9,850 bases of DNA, taken from contig JALRFG010000062.1 in NCBI GenBank assembly GCA_023253795.1, positions 1 through 9,850 on the forward strand, written 5' to 3'. Origin of the DNA: Methylocystis sp. Its GTDB lineage: Bacteria > Pseudomonadota > Alphaproteobacteria > Rhizobiales > Beijerinckiaceae. A program made the translations under genes and the position numbers. The notes beneath the pieces were generated by a model. It ran no database searches. It saw nothing but the letters and a program-made list of their open reading frames with translations, and was not told the DNA's origin. Shown one piece after another: positions 1-5,966 of the stretch (position 1 is its first letter; every line of letters starts with the position of its first letter).

Positions 1-121
1 GTTCGATGGGCACGCCGGCCAGCAGCCGGGTCAGGCCTCGCGGCGGCCACGCATCGAGGAGAGGTCCTTCGACCTCGATCCATTCGACCGCGAGGCCCGA
101 GCCCTGGTAGTTCTTGGCCCC
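1..121 (-). other. Foreign-looking segment joined in frame to ctaD (probable chimera or breakpoint)
   Basis: After the codon for Val86 of ctaD (122-124) the translation stops matching subunit I. It reads GLAVEWIEVEGPL followed by WPP, a combination I associate with the DUF1587/DUF1592 group of planctomycete c-type cytochrome proteins. The switch happens with no stop or frameshift. An assembly chimera at a contig edge is the simplest explanation. A real rearrangement would leave ctaD broken. Confidence 0.55.
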
Positions 122-379
122 GACGTTGTAGAGATTCTTGCCGGCGTCTGTCGCCATCGACGCGTCGGCGCCGTTGAGCATCTGCGCCAGTCCCGGAAAC
201 ACGGTCATGCCGGGATGCATCAGTTCGGCGCGGATCGCGACGGACATCAGCAAGCCGACCATGCCGCCGATGACGGCGAGGATCAGATAGAGCGTGCCAA
301 TGTCTTTGTGATTGGTGGAGAAGAGAAAACGACGCAATCCTGTCGGATGATCATGCGCCCCGGCTGTTGAACTCGCCAT
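1..379 (-). CDS. ctaD: Cytochrome c oxidase subunit I, N-terminal part only, chimeric at the window edge
   Basis: The frame opens at ATG 379-377 and stays open to the window edge (126 codons). Residues 1-86 are typical subunit I of aa3-type oxidase: a short His-containing N-terminus, the hallmark FSTNHKDIGTLYL at 20-32, the first membrane helix at about 28-48, and the periplasmic stretch ending in DAGKNLYNV. In the family this is followed by helix II with a haem-ligand His (a TAHGLIMIFF-like segment). Here residues 87-126 instead read GAKNYQGSGLAVEW, IEVEGPL and WPPRGLTRLL, which resemble a conserved stretch of planctomycete DUF1592 cytochrome-type proteins. No haem or CuB ligand is therefore encoded in the window. 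The gene lies 44 nt downstream of ctaC on the same strand, the normal order, with purine-rich GAGG and AGGAAG before the start. The identity of the first 86 residues is very secure. The foreign origin of the rest is my reading of its motifs and has not been searched. Confidence 0.85.
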   Translation of the reverse strand, partial: MASSTAGAHDHPTGLRRFLFSTNHKDIGTLYLILAVIGGMVGLLMSVAIRAELMHPGMTVFPGLAQMLNGADASMATDAGKNLYNVGAKNYQGSGLAVEWIEVEGPLLDAWPPRGLTRLLAGVPIE

Positions 380-423
380 CTTCCTGTTCCTCGACGTGTC
401 GTAACGTTTTTATATTTATGGGT

Positions 424-1293
424 TTAGCGGATCGTCTCACTTGCGGCGAGCTTGACCGGCGATTCGGCGGCGGAATACTTCTTTTTCGACTCCGCCAGCC
501 ATTCGTCATATTTCTCGCGGCTCACCACGCGGATCGCCGCAGGCATGAAGGCGTGATCCTTGCCGCAGATCTTCGAGCACTGGCCGTAATACAGGCCTTC
601 CTTCTCGGCCTTGAACCAGGTTTCGTTCAGACGACCGGGCACGGCGTCCATACGAATGCTGAAGGCGGGAATGACGTAGGAGTGGATCACGTCATTCGCG
701 GTGATTTGCAGCTTGACGACCTCATTGACCGGCACAACCGCTTCATTGTCGACCGAGAGCAAACGCACATCGCCCGGCACCAGATCCGCATCGGCCTTCA
801 TCAGCTGATCGAAGCCGAAGCCGCCGCCCTGATCCTCAGGATATTTATACGACCAGTACCACTGGTTGCCGGTCACCTTGATCGTGATCGCCGCTTCCGG
901 AATTTCGACCTGCTTGGTCATCAGACGGAAGGAGGGGATCGAGATAAAGACCAGGATCAGGATCGGGATCAGCGTCCAGACGATTTCCAGACCCGTGTGA
1001 TGGGTGAGTTTCGACGGCACCGGGTTCGCCTGCTCGTTGAACTTCCAGCACACGTAAATCAGCAGACCCAGAACCGAGATGGCGATGAAGGTGATGATCG
1101 GCAGCAGAATGCTGTTGTAGAAAAACTGCGTCTCACGCCCGACTTCGGTCACGGTCGCCGGAAGTCCGACGCCGCCCGGGGTCGGCTGACCCTCAACCTG
1201 CGCCCAAGCCATACCGGCAAGGAAAACAATGGGAAGCGCCACGGCGGCCGCCAGCGCGCCGCGAGAGATCATATGACGTGTGTCCGTGGACAT
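424..1293 (-). CDS. ctaC: Cytochrome c oxidase subunit II (CuA subunit)
   Basis: Subunit II takes electrons from cytochrome c through the binuclear CuA centre and passes them to haem a in subunit I; it sits in the cytoplasmic membrane with its cupredoxin domain in the periplasm. I start it at ATG 1293-1291 (289 aa) because AAAGG lies 8 nt upstream; an in-frame GTG at 1311 would add six residues. A signal peptide ends near WAQ (residues 30-32), followed by two membrane helices at about 59-84 and 101-122. The aromatic docking motif GNQWYWSYKYP has Trp145, Tyr146 and Trp147. CuA ligands are His204, Cys239, Cys243, His247 and Met250, in GQCSKICGKDHAFMP. The residue between the cysteines that is Glu in well-studied enzymes is Lys241 here. 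No haem c domain is attached. ctaD follows after 44 nt. Confidence 0.97.
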   Translation of the reverse strand: MSTDTRHMISRGALAAAVALPIVFLAGMAWAQVEGQPTPGGVGLPATVTEVGRETQFFYNSILLPIITFIAISVLGLLIYVCWKFNEQANPVPSKLTHHTGLEIVWTLIPILILVFISIPSFRLMTKQVEIPEAAITIKVTGNQWYWSYKYPEDQGGGFGFDQLMKADADLVPGDVRLLSVDNEAVVPVNEVVKLQITANDVIHSYVIPAFSIRMDAVPGRLNETWFKAEKEGLYYGQCSKICGKDHAFMPAAIRVVSREKYDEWLAESKKKYSAAESPVKLAASETIR

Positions 1294-1617
1294 GCAGGTC
1301 GCCTTTCGCACCTTTGCGGTTCAACTTGTTTTCAAAGCAATTTTCGCGCTTTCTGGGCCCTGGGATGGCCGAAGCGGCGCGATTGTCGCCGGTTCAACCA
1401 CAATCATGCGGGGAGCGCAATTGCTGCAGCGCACATTTATACAGCAAAGCTGCGCAAAGAAAAGCGCGCCGCAGACCCTTCAGGGACGTCCCATCCGCTT
1501 GACAGATCAGGCGCATTTGTTAGGCAAAATTGAAGCTCCGATTTGGGCGAACCGTCGTGGATACGCCGCGCTTCTGCTGATATCGGGGTTATGGCGCTTG
1601 CGGCTGGAGCCGGGATC
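1294..1617. other. Divergent intergenic region between ctaC and the IalB-family gene
   Basis: This 324-nt stretch holds the leaders of ctaC (minus) and the IalB-family gene (plus). It contains a perfect 10-bp palindrome GGGACGTCCC at 1483-1492, next to a TTGACA hexamer at 1499. On the minus strand a TATAAA hexamer (plus 1436-1441) could be a -10 for ctaC, with a poor -35 (CTTTTC, 17 nt away). Open frames crossing it have no domain match that I recognise and look accidental. Confidence 0.5.
1499..1526 (+). promoter_or_regulatory. Candidate sigma70-type promoter for the IalB-family gene
   Basis: A perfect -35 hexamer TTGACA (1499-1504) is followed after 16 nt by a weak -10, TAGGCA (1521-1526). 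Transcription would start near 1533, leaving a leader of about 85 nt before the ATG at 1618. The palindrome GGGACGTCCC at 1483-1492 lies just upstream and could be an operator, though nothing else supports that. Confidence 0.4.
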
Positions 1618-2148
1618 ATGAATTTTCGCACTGCGAAAAAAACCACTTTATTGCGACAACAGGTCGCGGCGTTTTGCTGCGCGCTGGCCGCCGTTTTCGC
1701 AACCGGCGAAAGCCACGCGCAAGGCGTGGTCAAAGGCAAGTTTGGCGACTGGGAATTACGCTGCGAGCAACCGGCCGGCGCTGCGCGCGAACAATGCGCC
1801 CTGATCCAGAGCGTCGTCGCGGAAGACAAGGCCAACGCCAACCTTGTTGTCATTGTCCTTAAAACCAGCGACGGCAAAAGCCGACTGATGCGGATCATCG
1901 CCCCGCTCGGCGTCCTCCTGCCCAATGGCCTCGGTCTCAAGATCGACGACGCCGAAATTGGCCGGGCCGGTTTCGTCAAATGCCTGCCGAGCGGTTGCGT
2001 CGCGGAAGTGACGATGGATGACAAGCTCATCGACCAGTTGAAAAACGGCAAGAGCGCCACCTACATCATCCATCAGGTTCCCGACGAGGGAATCGGTCTT
2101 CCCCTCACCCTCGGCGGCTTCAAGGATGGTTTCGCCAAACTGCCGTAA
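1618..2148 (+). CDS. IalB-family secreted protein (invasion-associated locus B family)
   Basis: The product is 176 aa if started at ATG 1618, which has GGAG 8 nt upstream and gives a clean signal peptide. An earlier in-frame ATG at 1543 would bury that signal behind 25 residues. The signal peptide covers residues 1-35, with likely cleavage at SHAQ|GVV. The mature protein opens with GKFGDWELRCE, the hallmark of the family. It keeps two cysteine pairs typical of it, Cys49/Cys60 and Cys122/Cys127 (the latter in KCLPSGCVAE), expected to form disulfides in the periplasm. IalB was named for erythrocyte invasion by Bartonella, but the family is widespread in free-living alphaproteobacteria, where its role is unclear, so the name should not be read as virulence. 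It lies divergent from ctaC and 13 nt before the next gene, suggesting a two-gene operon. Confidence 0.92.
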   Translation: MNFRTAKKTTLLRQQVAAFCCALAAVFATGESHAQGVVKGKFGDWELRCEQPAGAAREQCALIQSVVAEDKANANLVVIVLKTSDGKSRLMRIIAPLGVLLPNGLGLKIDDAEIGRAGFVKCLPSGCVAEVTMDDKLIDQLKNGKSATYIIHQVPDEGIGLPLTLGGFKDGFAKLP

Positions 2149-2161
2149 GAGAGTCTTCCGC

Positions 2162-2833
2162 ATGACGACAAAAACATCCGGAAAATTGCCCTGGCGCCAG
2201 CAGCGCCTCGCTCTGCTAATCCTCGGCGGCTGCATGGTCGCCGGCTCCGCCCACGCGATCGACATGCCCTCGCTCAAAATGCCGACGATGTTTGGCGGCG
2301 AGGCGCCGAAGGGCCTCAAGAATGTCACGCAGGACTGCCCCTCCGTCTTCATCGACAATGGCGCGTCGAATATTCGCGTTCCCGCCGACGCCGATGTGCA
2401 TAGCGTACGCTATCAGCTCCTGATTGATCGCACCGCGCGCGAATGCGAGGTCGACGGAAGCGACGTCGCGATCAAAGTCGGTATTGAAGGCGGCGCGGTG
2501 CTCGGCCCGGTTGGCGCGCCGGGAAGTTATGGCGCAACGATCCGCGTCGCTTTGCGCAACATCAAGACCTACGCCGAGATCAGCAGCAAAACCTATCGCG
2601 TGACCACAACCATTCCGGCAGGCGGCACACGCGGCGACTTTCACCTTCTCGCCGATACGATTACGGCGCCGATGGTCGGCAAACGCGCTCAGGAAGAATA
2701 TGAGGTGATTGTCGGCTTCGCAGAGGGCGGCTCCGAGAAGGGCGAGAAGCCAGCTGGCGGCAAGAAAAAGGGCCGGCGCGGCGCGCCAGCCCCTTCACAA
2801 CAGCCCGCGCCGGAAGAACAACCGGCGCAGTAA
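2162..2833 (+). CDS. Conserved hypothetical secreted protein with a charged, Pro/Gln-rich tail
   Basis: The product is 223 aa from ATG 2162, 13 nt after the IalB-family stop. An in-frame ATG at 2126 would overlap that gene and lacks a ribosome site. Residues 1-32 look like a signal peptide with likely cleavage at AHA|IDM; LGGC at 21-24 is a poor lipobox alternative. The core (59-190) starts with CPSVFIDNGASNIRV, continues with VRYQLLIDRTARECEV (Cys59 and Cys95 could pair), then VGIEGGAVLGPVGAPGSY, and looks beta-rich. I recall this pattern from an uncharacterised secreted family common in Hyphomicrobiales, but know no function. From 191 the chain is low complexity: Lys/Arg/Gly-rich (GGKKKGRRG), then Pro/Gln/Glu-rich to the end. 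A cell-envelope role is only an inference from the signal peptide. Confidence 0.8.
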   Translation: MTTKTSGKLPWRQQRLALLILGGCMVAGSAHAIDMPSLKMPTMFGGEAPKGLKNVTQDCPSVFIDNGASNIRVPADADVHSVRYQLLIDRTARECEVDGSDVAIKVGIEGGAVLGPVGAPGSYGATIRVALRNIKTYAEISSKTYRVTTTIPAGGTRGDFHLLADTITAPMVGKRAQEEYEVIVGFAEGGSEKGEKPAGGKKKGRRGAPAPSQQPAPEEQPAQ

Positions 2834-2852
2834 TTTTTAAAAGCGAACCGCA

Positions 2853-2875
2853 TCGCCCGCCGCGCTGGCGGGCGA
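2853..2875. terminator. Hairpin between convergent genes, possible bidirectional terminator
   Basis: TCGCCCGCC (2853-2861) and GGCGGGCGA (2867-2875) form a perfect 9-bp stem with a 5-nt loop. It sits between the stops of the hypothetical secreted gene (2833) and atpF (2883). No U-run follows directly on either strand; a TTTT lies about 10 nt downstream on the minus strand. It is probably a terminator or 3'-end stabiliser for both operons. Confidence 0.55.
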
Positions 2876-2882
2876 CAGGAAA

Positions 2883-3371
2883 TTAGTGTCCCAGCGCTTT
2901 AATCTGGTTGATGCCGGCGGAAACAAAATCCTTGCCGGCGCCGGTTCCCTTGCTCAGCACGCCTTCAGCAATCTTGACCGCCGCATCGGCGGCGGCGGCG
3001 CGCACTTCGGCGGAAGCCTGGGCTTCAGCCTGGGCGATTTTCTGCTCGACCTGCTTGACGCTGCGCGTCATGAACTCATCGAGCTTGCGACGGCCTTCGG
3101 CGGCGATCAGCTCGGCTTCTTCTTTCGCTTGCGCGACAATCGAACGGGCCTCGGCCTCGGCCTCTTCCCGCTTCTTTTCGAATGAAGCGAGCAGGCTCTC
3201 GGCTTCCGTGCGCAGGCGCTCGGTTTCCGACAGTTCGTTCTTGATGCGGTCGATGCGCGTGTCGATCACCGCGGTGAATTTCGAATGCGCGCCGGTCCAC
3301 AGCAACACGCCGAGAAACAGCGTGAAGCCAACCAGCACATAAAATTCGGCGTCAAAGTGAATTGCGGGCAT
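2883..3371 (-). CDS. atpF: F0F1 ATP synthase subunit b
   Basis: Subunit b is half of the peripheral stalk that keeps the F1 head from rotating. The 162-aa chain has one N-terminal membrane helix (about 9-27, FYVLVGFTLFLGVLLW) followed by a long charged coiled coil (about 35-140) rich in Glu, Arg, Lys and Ala, and ends close to where it would contact F1 delta. Length and layout fit the family. AAGGAG lies 7 nt before the ATG. It is the last gene of the F0 operon, 12 nt after the b' gene. Having both b and b' means the stalk is probably a heterodimer, as in photosynthetic and other alphaproteobacteria. Confidence 0.95.
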   Translation of the reverse strand: MPAIHFDAEFYVLVGFTLFLGVLLWTGAHSKFTAVIDTRIDRIKNELSETERLRTEAESLLASFEKKREEAEAEARSIVAQAKEEAELIAAEGRRKLDEFMTRSVKQVEQKIAQAEAQASAEVRAAAADAAVKIAEGVLSKGTGAGKDFVSAGINQIKALGH

Positions 3372-3383
3372 CAGGCGACTCCT

Positions 3384-3971
3384 TTAGCTCGACTTCACGT
3401 TGCGATATTCGGCGACAAGGCGATCCTTGTCGACGCCCGCGCCGGAGAGCTTCTCGATAATTGATGCGGCGGCGTCGATCGCAATTTGCTCGACATTGCC
3501 AAGCGCCTGCGTCTTGGCGGCGCTGATACGCGCTTCGGCGGCGCGGATTTTTTCGGCGGCCTCCGTTTCAGCGCGGGTGCGCTGGGCGGCGGCTTCATTG
3601 GCGATTTTTTGCTGGGCGTCACGGCCGATCGCCTGAGCCTCTTCGCGACGAAGACGGATATTCTCTTCATTGGCGCGGGCGGCGGCCTGCGCTTTGGCCT
3701 GCATCTCGCGCGAAGCCTCAAGATCGGACGCGATCTTGGTCTCGCGATTCTCCAGAATGCCGCCAACGCGCGGCAGCGCCACGCGCGACATCAGAAGATA
3801 GAGAATGCCGAAAATGCCGATCAACCAAACGATTTGCGGCGCAAAATTTTCCTGCTGGAAGGGCGGAAAGCCGCCTTCGTGATGCGCCTCGCCACCGGTC
3901 GCGCCGACGGTCTCATGCGTTTCCTGCTCGCTCTCTGCGGCGAAGGCGGGAGAAATGATCGTCATTTTCAT
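3384..3971 (-). CDS. atpF2: F0F1 ATP synthase subunit b' (second peripheral-stalk subunit)
   Basis: This 195-aa protein is the second stalk subunit (also called atpG or atpX in alphaproteobacteria; it is not the F1 gamma subunit). It has an N-terminal extension of about 45 residues, Glu/His/Gly-rich with FPPFQQENFAPQIVW before the membrane helix at about 46-64 (QIVWLIGIFGILYLLM). A coiled coil runs from about 72 to 180. The first residues (MKMTIISPAFAAE) look like a short signal-like segment, a feature I have seen in other b' proteins. The ribosome site is weak (GGAAA), and a second ATG two codons later is equally possible. The gene is separated from atpE by 132 nt holding two strong hairpins, the largest gap inside the operon. 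Confidence 0.93.
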   Translation of the reverse strand: MKMTIISPAFAAESEQETHETVGATGGEAHHEGGFPPFQQENFAPQIVWLIGIFGILYLLMSRVALPRVGGILENRETKIASDLEASREMQAKAQAAARANEENIRLRREEAQAIGRDAQQKIANEAAAQRTRAETEAAEKIRAAEARISAAKTQALGNVEQIAIDAAASIIEKLSGAGVDKDRLVAEYRNVKSS

Positions 3972-4030
3972 GGGTCTGTTTCCGATCGCTCGTCCTGTCG
4001 GACATCACGGCTGTCAGAACATAATGGAAC

Positions 4031-4059
4031 GTCCGCCGCGTGACATTCACGCGGCGGAC
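4031..4059 (-). repeat. Perfect 12-bp hairpin in the atpE-b' intergenic region
   Basis: GTCCGCCGCGTG (4031-4042) and CACGCGGCGGAC (4048-4059) pair perfectly around a 5-nt loop. In the transcribed (minus) direction it comes second after atpE. No U-run follows, so complete termination is unlikely. It could protect the 3' end of atpE-containing transcripts or partly attenuate b' and b expression. Confidence 0.75.
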
Positions 4060-4072
4060 AAGCCTTGCGACG

Positions 4073-4092
4073 CGTCGGCCATTCGGCCGACG
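4073..4092 (-). repeat. Perfect 8-bp hairpin directly behind atpE
   Basis: CGTCGGCC (4073-4080) and GGCCGACG (4085-4092) form an 8-bp stem with a 4-nt loop, 11 nt past the atpE stop. Together with the hairpin at 4031-4059 it makes a tandem stem-loop element between the gene for the most abundant F0 subunit and the stalk genes. Confidence 0.7.
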
Positions 4093-4103
4093 ACAAGCCT
4101 GAA

Positions 4104-4325
4104 TTAGGCTTTCAGGAAGAGCAGGATCGCGATCAGAAACGCGAAGATGCCGAGACCTTCGGCAAGCGCCGCGCCGATGATGGCGTTGGTGAACTGGCTC
4201 GAAGCCGCCGACGGATTGCGCAGGGCGCCGTTGACGAAGTTACCGAAAATGATGCCAACGCCAATGGCGGCGGCGCCAGTGCCGATCGCGGCGAGGCCCG
4301 CGCCGATGAGCTGATATTCTGACAT
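4104..4325 (-). CDS. atpE: F0F1 ATP synthase subunit c (proton-carrying rotor ring)
   Basis: Subunit c forms the membrane ring whose rotation couples proton flow to ATP synthesis. The 73-aa hairpin protein has two membrane helices (about 6-30 and 46-72). The Gly/Ala-rich first helix (GAGLAAIGTGAAAIGVGIIF) packs the ring. The polar loop has Arg36-Asn37-Pro38, and the proton-binding carboxylate is Glu56 in AALAEGLGIF. I see no sodium-type ligand set, so this should be a proton enzyme. GGAG sits 7 nt before the ATG, a stronger ribosome site than atpB or b' has, which fits the high copy number of this subunit. It lies 50 nt after atpB. Confidence 0.97.
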   Translation of the reverse strand: MSEYQLIGAGLAAIGTGAAAIGVGIIFGNFVNGALRNPSAASSQFTNAIIGAALAEGLGIFAFLIAILLFLKA

Positions 4326-4375
4326 GGTCTTTCTCCAGTTCGTTAATGAGGCCGACGTTTATTGTTGGTCGTTTA

Positions 4376-5143
4376 TCAGTGGCCCGGGTGAATTGCGTCG
4401 TTCAGATAAACGCAGGTGAGGACGGAAAACACGAACGCCTGCAGGCAGGCGACCAGCAACTCCAGCGCATAAAGCGCGACAATTGCCAGCAGCGGCACCG
4501 GCGCCAGGAAGGACCAGCCATTCGAGGCGAGCAGCAGCACGACAAAGCCGCCAAACACCGCGAGCGTGATATGGCCGGCGAGGATGTTGGCGAAAAGACG
4601 AACCGACAGCGAGATCGGACGCGACAGGAAGGAGATGATCTCGATCGGCACCAGCACAACTAGCACCGGCAACGGCACGCCGTGGGGCACGAAGAGCTTC
4701 AGGAAGCCGAGGCCGTTGCGATAGACGCCGTAAACGACGACCAGCGTCAACACCAAAGCGGCGAAGGCGAAGGTGACGACAATCTGACTGGTCACCGAAT
4801 AGGTGTAGGGCACAAGGCCGATCAGATTGGCGATCAGAATGAACGAGAACAGCGAGAAGACGAAGGGGAAGAACTTCATGCCTTCCTTGCCCGCCGTCTG
4901 ACGAACCATATTCGCCACGAACTCATAGAGCATTTCGGCGAGCGACTGGATGCGGCCCGGCACAATGGCCTGACGCGAGGTGGCCAGCACCATCAGCGCG
5001 ACAACGCCCAGCGCCGCCAACAGCATGAACAGCGAGGCGTTAGTGAAGGAGGTCTCAATGCCGTTAATTTCCAGCGGGAAAATCCGGTGCAGTTCAAACT
5101 GCTCGATCGGATTGGGCTGGGATACCGTTTCTTCCGCGCTCAT
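4376..5143 (-). CDS. atpB: F0F1 ATP synthase subunit a (proton channel)
   Basis: Subunit a provides the two half-channels through which protons reach and leave the c-ring. The 255-aa protein has the family's usual set of membrane segments (about 33-54, 92-112, 118-141, 158-174, 190-207 and 213-245) and the signature RPISLSVRLFANILAGH at 175-191. Arg182 is the essential arginine that faces the c-ring carboxylate, followed by Asn186 and His191. The N-terminus is the conserved PIEQFELHRIFPLEI. The ribosome site is weak (CAGGGCG just before the ATG). It follows atpI by 42 nt, and atpE comes 50 nt later. Confidence 0.97.
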   Translation of the reverse strand: MSAEETVSQPNPIEQFELHRIFPLEINGIETSFTNASLFMLLAALGVVALMVLATSRQAIVPGRIQSLAEMLYEFVANMVRQTAGKEGMKFFPFVFSLFSFILIANLIGLVPYTYSVTSQIVVTFAFAALVLTLVVVYGVYRNGLGFLKLFVPHGVPLPVLVVLVPIEIISFLSRPISLSVRLFANILAGHITLAVFGGFVVLLLASNGWSFLAPVPLLAIVALYALELLVACLQAFVFSVLTCVYLNDAIHPGH

Positions 5144-5185
5144 CGCCCTGCCCGGACGTCGCCGCCCGGCCCTTCTGTCGACGCC

Positions 5186-5539
5186 TCAGGCGTCCTGATC
5201 CAAATTGTCCGCATCGGTTGCGCCTCTCGGCCGCGCGACGCGATAGAGGTTGTAGAAGCCCGCAGCGACCCCAAGGCCGAGCAAAACAATCAACAACCAG
5301 GGCTCGGTGCCGAGCCACTTGTCAGCCTGCCACCCCAGGACGCCGCCAAGAAGGACCGCGCCGATGAATTCCGACACGGCGTTCAGACCCACGCGCATTG
5401 CATGCGTGAAGCCCTTGCGCGCCGGCGGCGGCGTCTCCTGTGCAGCTTTCTCTTCCTCGACCTTACGCAGCGCCGCATCGAGTCTTTGCAGTCTCGCATT
5501 CAGCGCCGCCTGCTCCGCATCTTCCCGGTCGTCGATCAT
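5186..5539 (-). CDS. atpI: ATP synthase accessory protein AtpI
   Basis: AtpI is a small membrane protein, first in many F0 operons, that helps assemble the c-ring and is dispensable in some species. I start it at ATG 5539-5537 (117 aa), which has GGAG 7 nt upstream. The frame is open 73 codons further upstream, but those residues look non-coding and cross the promoter. Residues 1-40 are a charged, probably helical cytoplasmic segment. Two membrane helices follow (about 52-70 and 81-99), with FIGAVLLGGVLGWQADKWLG, typical of the family, then a short acidic tail. It opens the operon, about 126 nt behind the predicted start of transcription. Confidence 0.92.
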   Translation of the reverse strand: MIDDREDAEQAALNARLQRLDAALRKVEEEKAAQETPPPARKGFTHAMRVGLNAVSEFIGAVLLGGVLGWQADKWLGTEPWLLIVLLGLGVAAGFYNLYRVARPRGATDADNLDQDA

Positions 5540-5671
5540 CGGCGGTCTCCATCGCACGAAAACTCGTGCGAAATCAGCGATGCGGCGAAAGCCGGAAACA
5601 GGCGGGGCGAAGGCTCCCAAGGAAGCGGGTAAGAGGCCCGACGCAAGCGCCGAACCTTTCAAGCCGCGCGC

Positions 5672-5700
5672 ACAATATGTTTGCCCCTTAGTGAAGTCAA
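5672..5700 (-). promoter_or_regulatory. Sigma70-type promoter of the atpI-B-E-b'-b operon
   Basis: On the minus strand TTGACT (plus 5695-5700) and TATTGT (plus 5672-5677) are separated by exactly 17 nt, a close match to the housekeeping consensus. Transcription would start near 5665 and give a leader of about 126 nt to the atpI ATG. It is the best promoter-like sequence I see in this intergenic region, as expected for a constitutive operon. Confidence 0.65.
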
Positions 5701-5886
5701 GACAGACGGGGGCACTATTAACCGTTTGATTTAATGCGATAATATCCGCCTGCGACAATTGCGTGTCCGCCGTTTATTCGCAACTGCGGTAACTTGCCCC
5801 GCGTCAAGCGCTTCGCCTTAGCGCGCGCAGGCGTGAGCCCGGCCGGAGACCCGCATGCCGCCGAACGCCCTAATCCGGGCCATCGC

Positions 5887-5916
5887 TTGAGGATCGCAGA
5901 GCTTGGACTATATGAT
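5887..5916 (+). promoter_or_regulatory. Candidate promoter of the PH-SHOCT gene
   Basis: TTGAGG (5887-5892) is followed after 16 nt by TATATG (5909-5914), or after 18 nt by the better -10 TATGAT (5911-5916). The leader to the GTG at 5964 would be about 40 nt. Confidence 0.4.
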
Positions 5917-5953
5917 CGACAAAACGTCATATCGGCGCGCTTGAAGGCTTTCT

Positions 5954-5966
5954 GGAGGCACATGTG
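5954..5966 (+). promoter_or_regulatory. Ribosome site that decides a GTG start over an overlapping ATG
   Basis: GGAGG (5954-5958) precedes ATGTG. The ATG at 5962 is in a different frame, 3 nt from the ribosome site, and leads to a non-domain peptide. The GTG at 5964, 5 nt away, opens the PH-SHOCT frame. The GTG is therefore the start, and the ATG may compete for initiation. Confidence 0.7.

Larger units (their letters stand above)
5540..5963. other. Divergent intergenic region between atpI and the PH-SHOCT gene
   Basis: This 424-nt stretch carries the atp operon promoter and leader on the minus strand (5540-5700) and a candidate promoter for the PH-SHOCT gene on the plus strand (5887-5916). 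I find no convincing gene in the middle (5700-5880). Short frames there have no recognisable domain and no ribosome site. Confidence 0.5.

Noticed and set aside
367..1533. A long plus-strand open frame (388 codons) opposite ctaC
   Set aside because: It lies antisense to the entire ctaC coding region, is rich in Arg, His and Asp as expected from a GC-rich antisense frame, and has no recognisable domain.
1756..2644. Minus-strand open frames opposite the IalB-family and hypothetical genes
   Set aside because: They overlap genes that have signal peptides and family motifs on the plus strand; the minus-strand translations show neither.
4682..5632. A 316-codon plus-strand open frame opposite atpB and atpI
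   Set aside because: It mirrors two securely identified genes, has low-complexity charged composition and no ribosome site of note.
5540..5758. N-terminal extension of atpI by 73 codons
   Set aside because: It would cross the best promoter in the window, has no AtpI-like character, and the internal ATG at 5539 has a good GGAG site.
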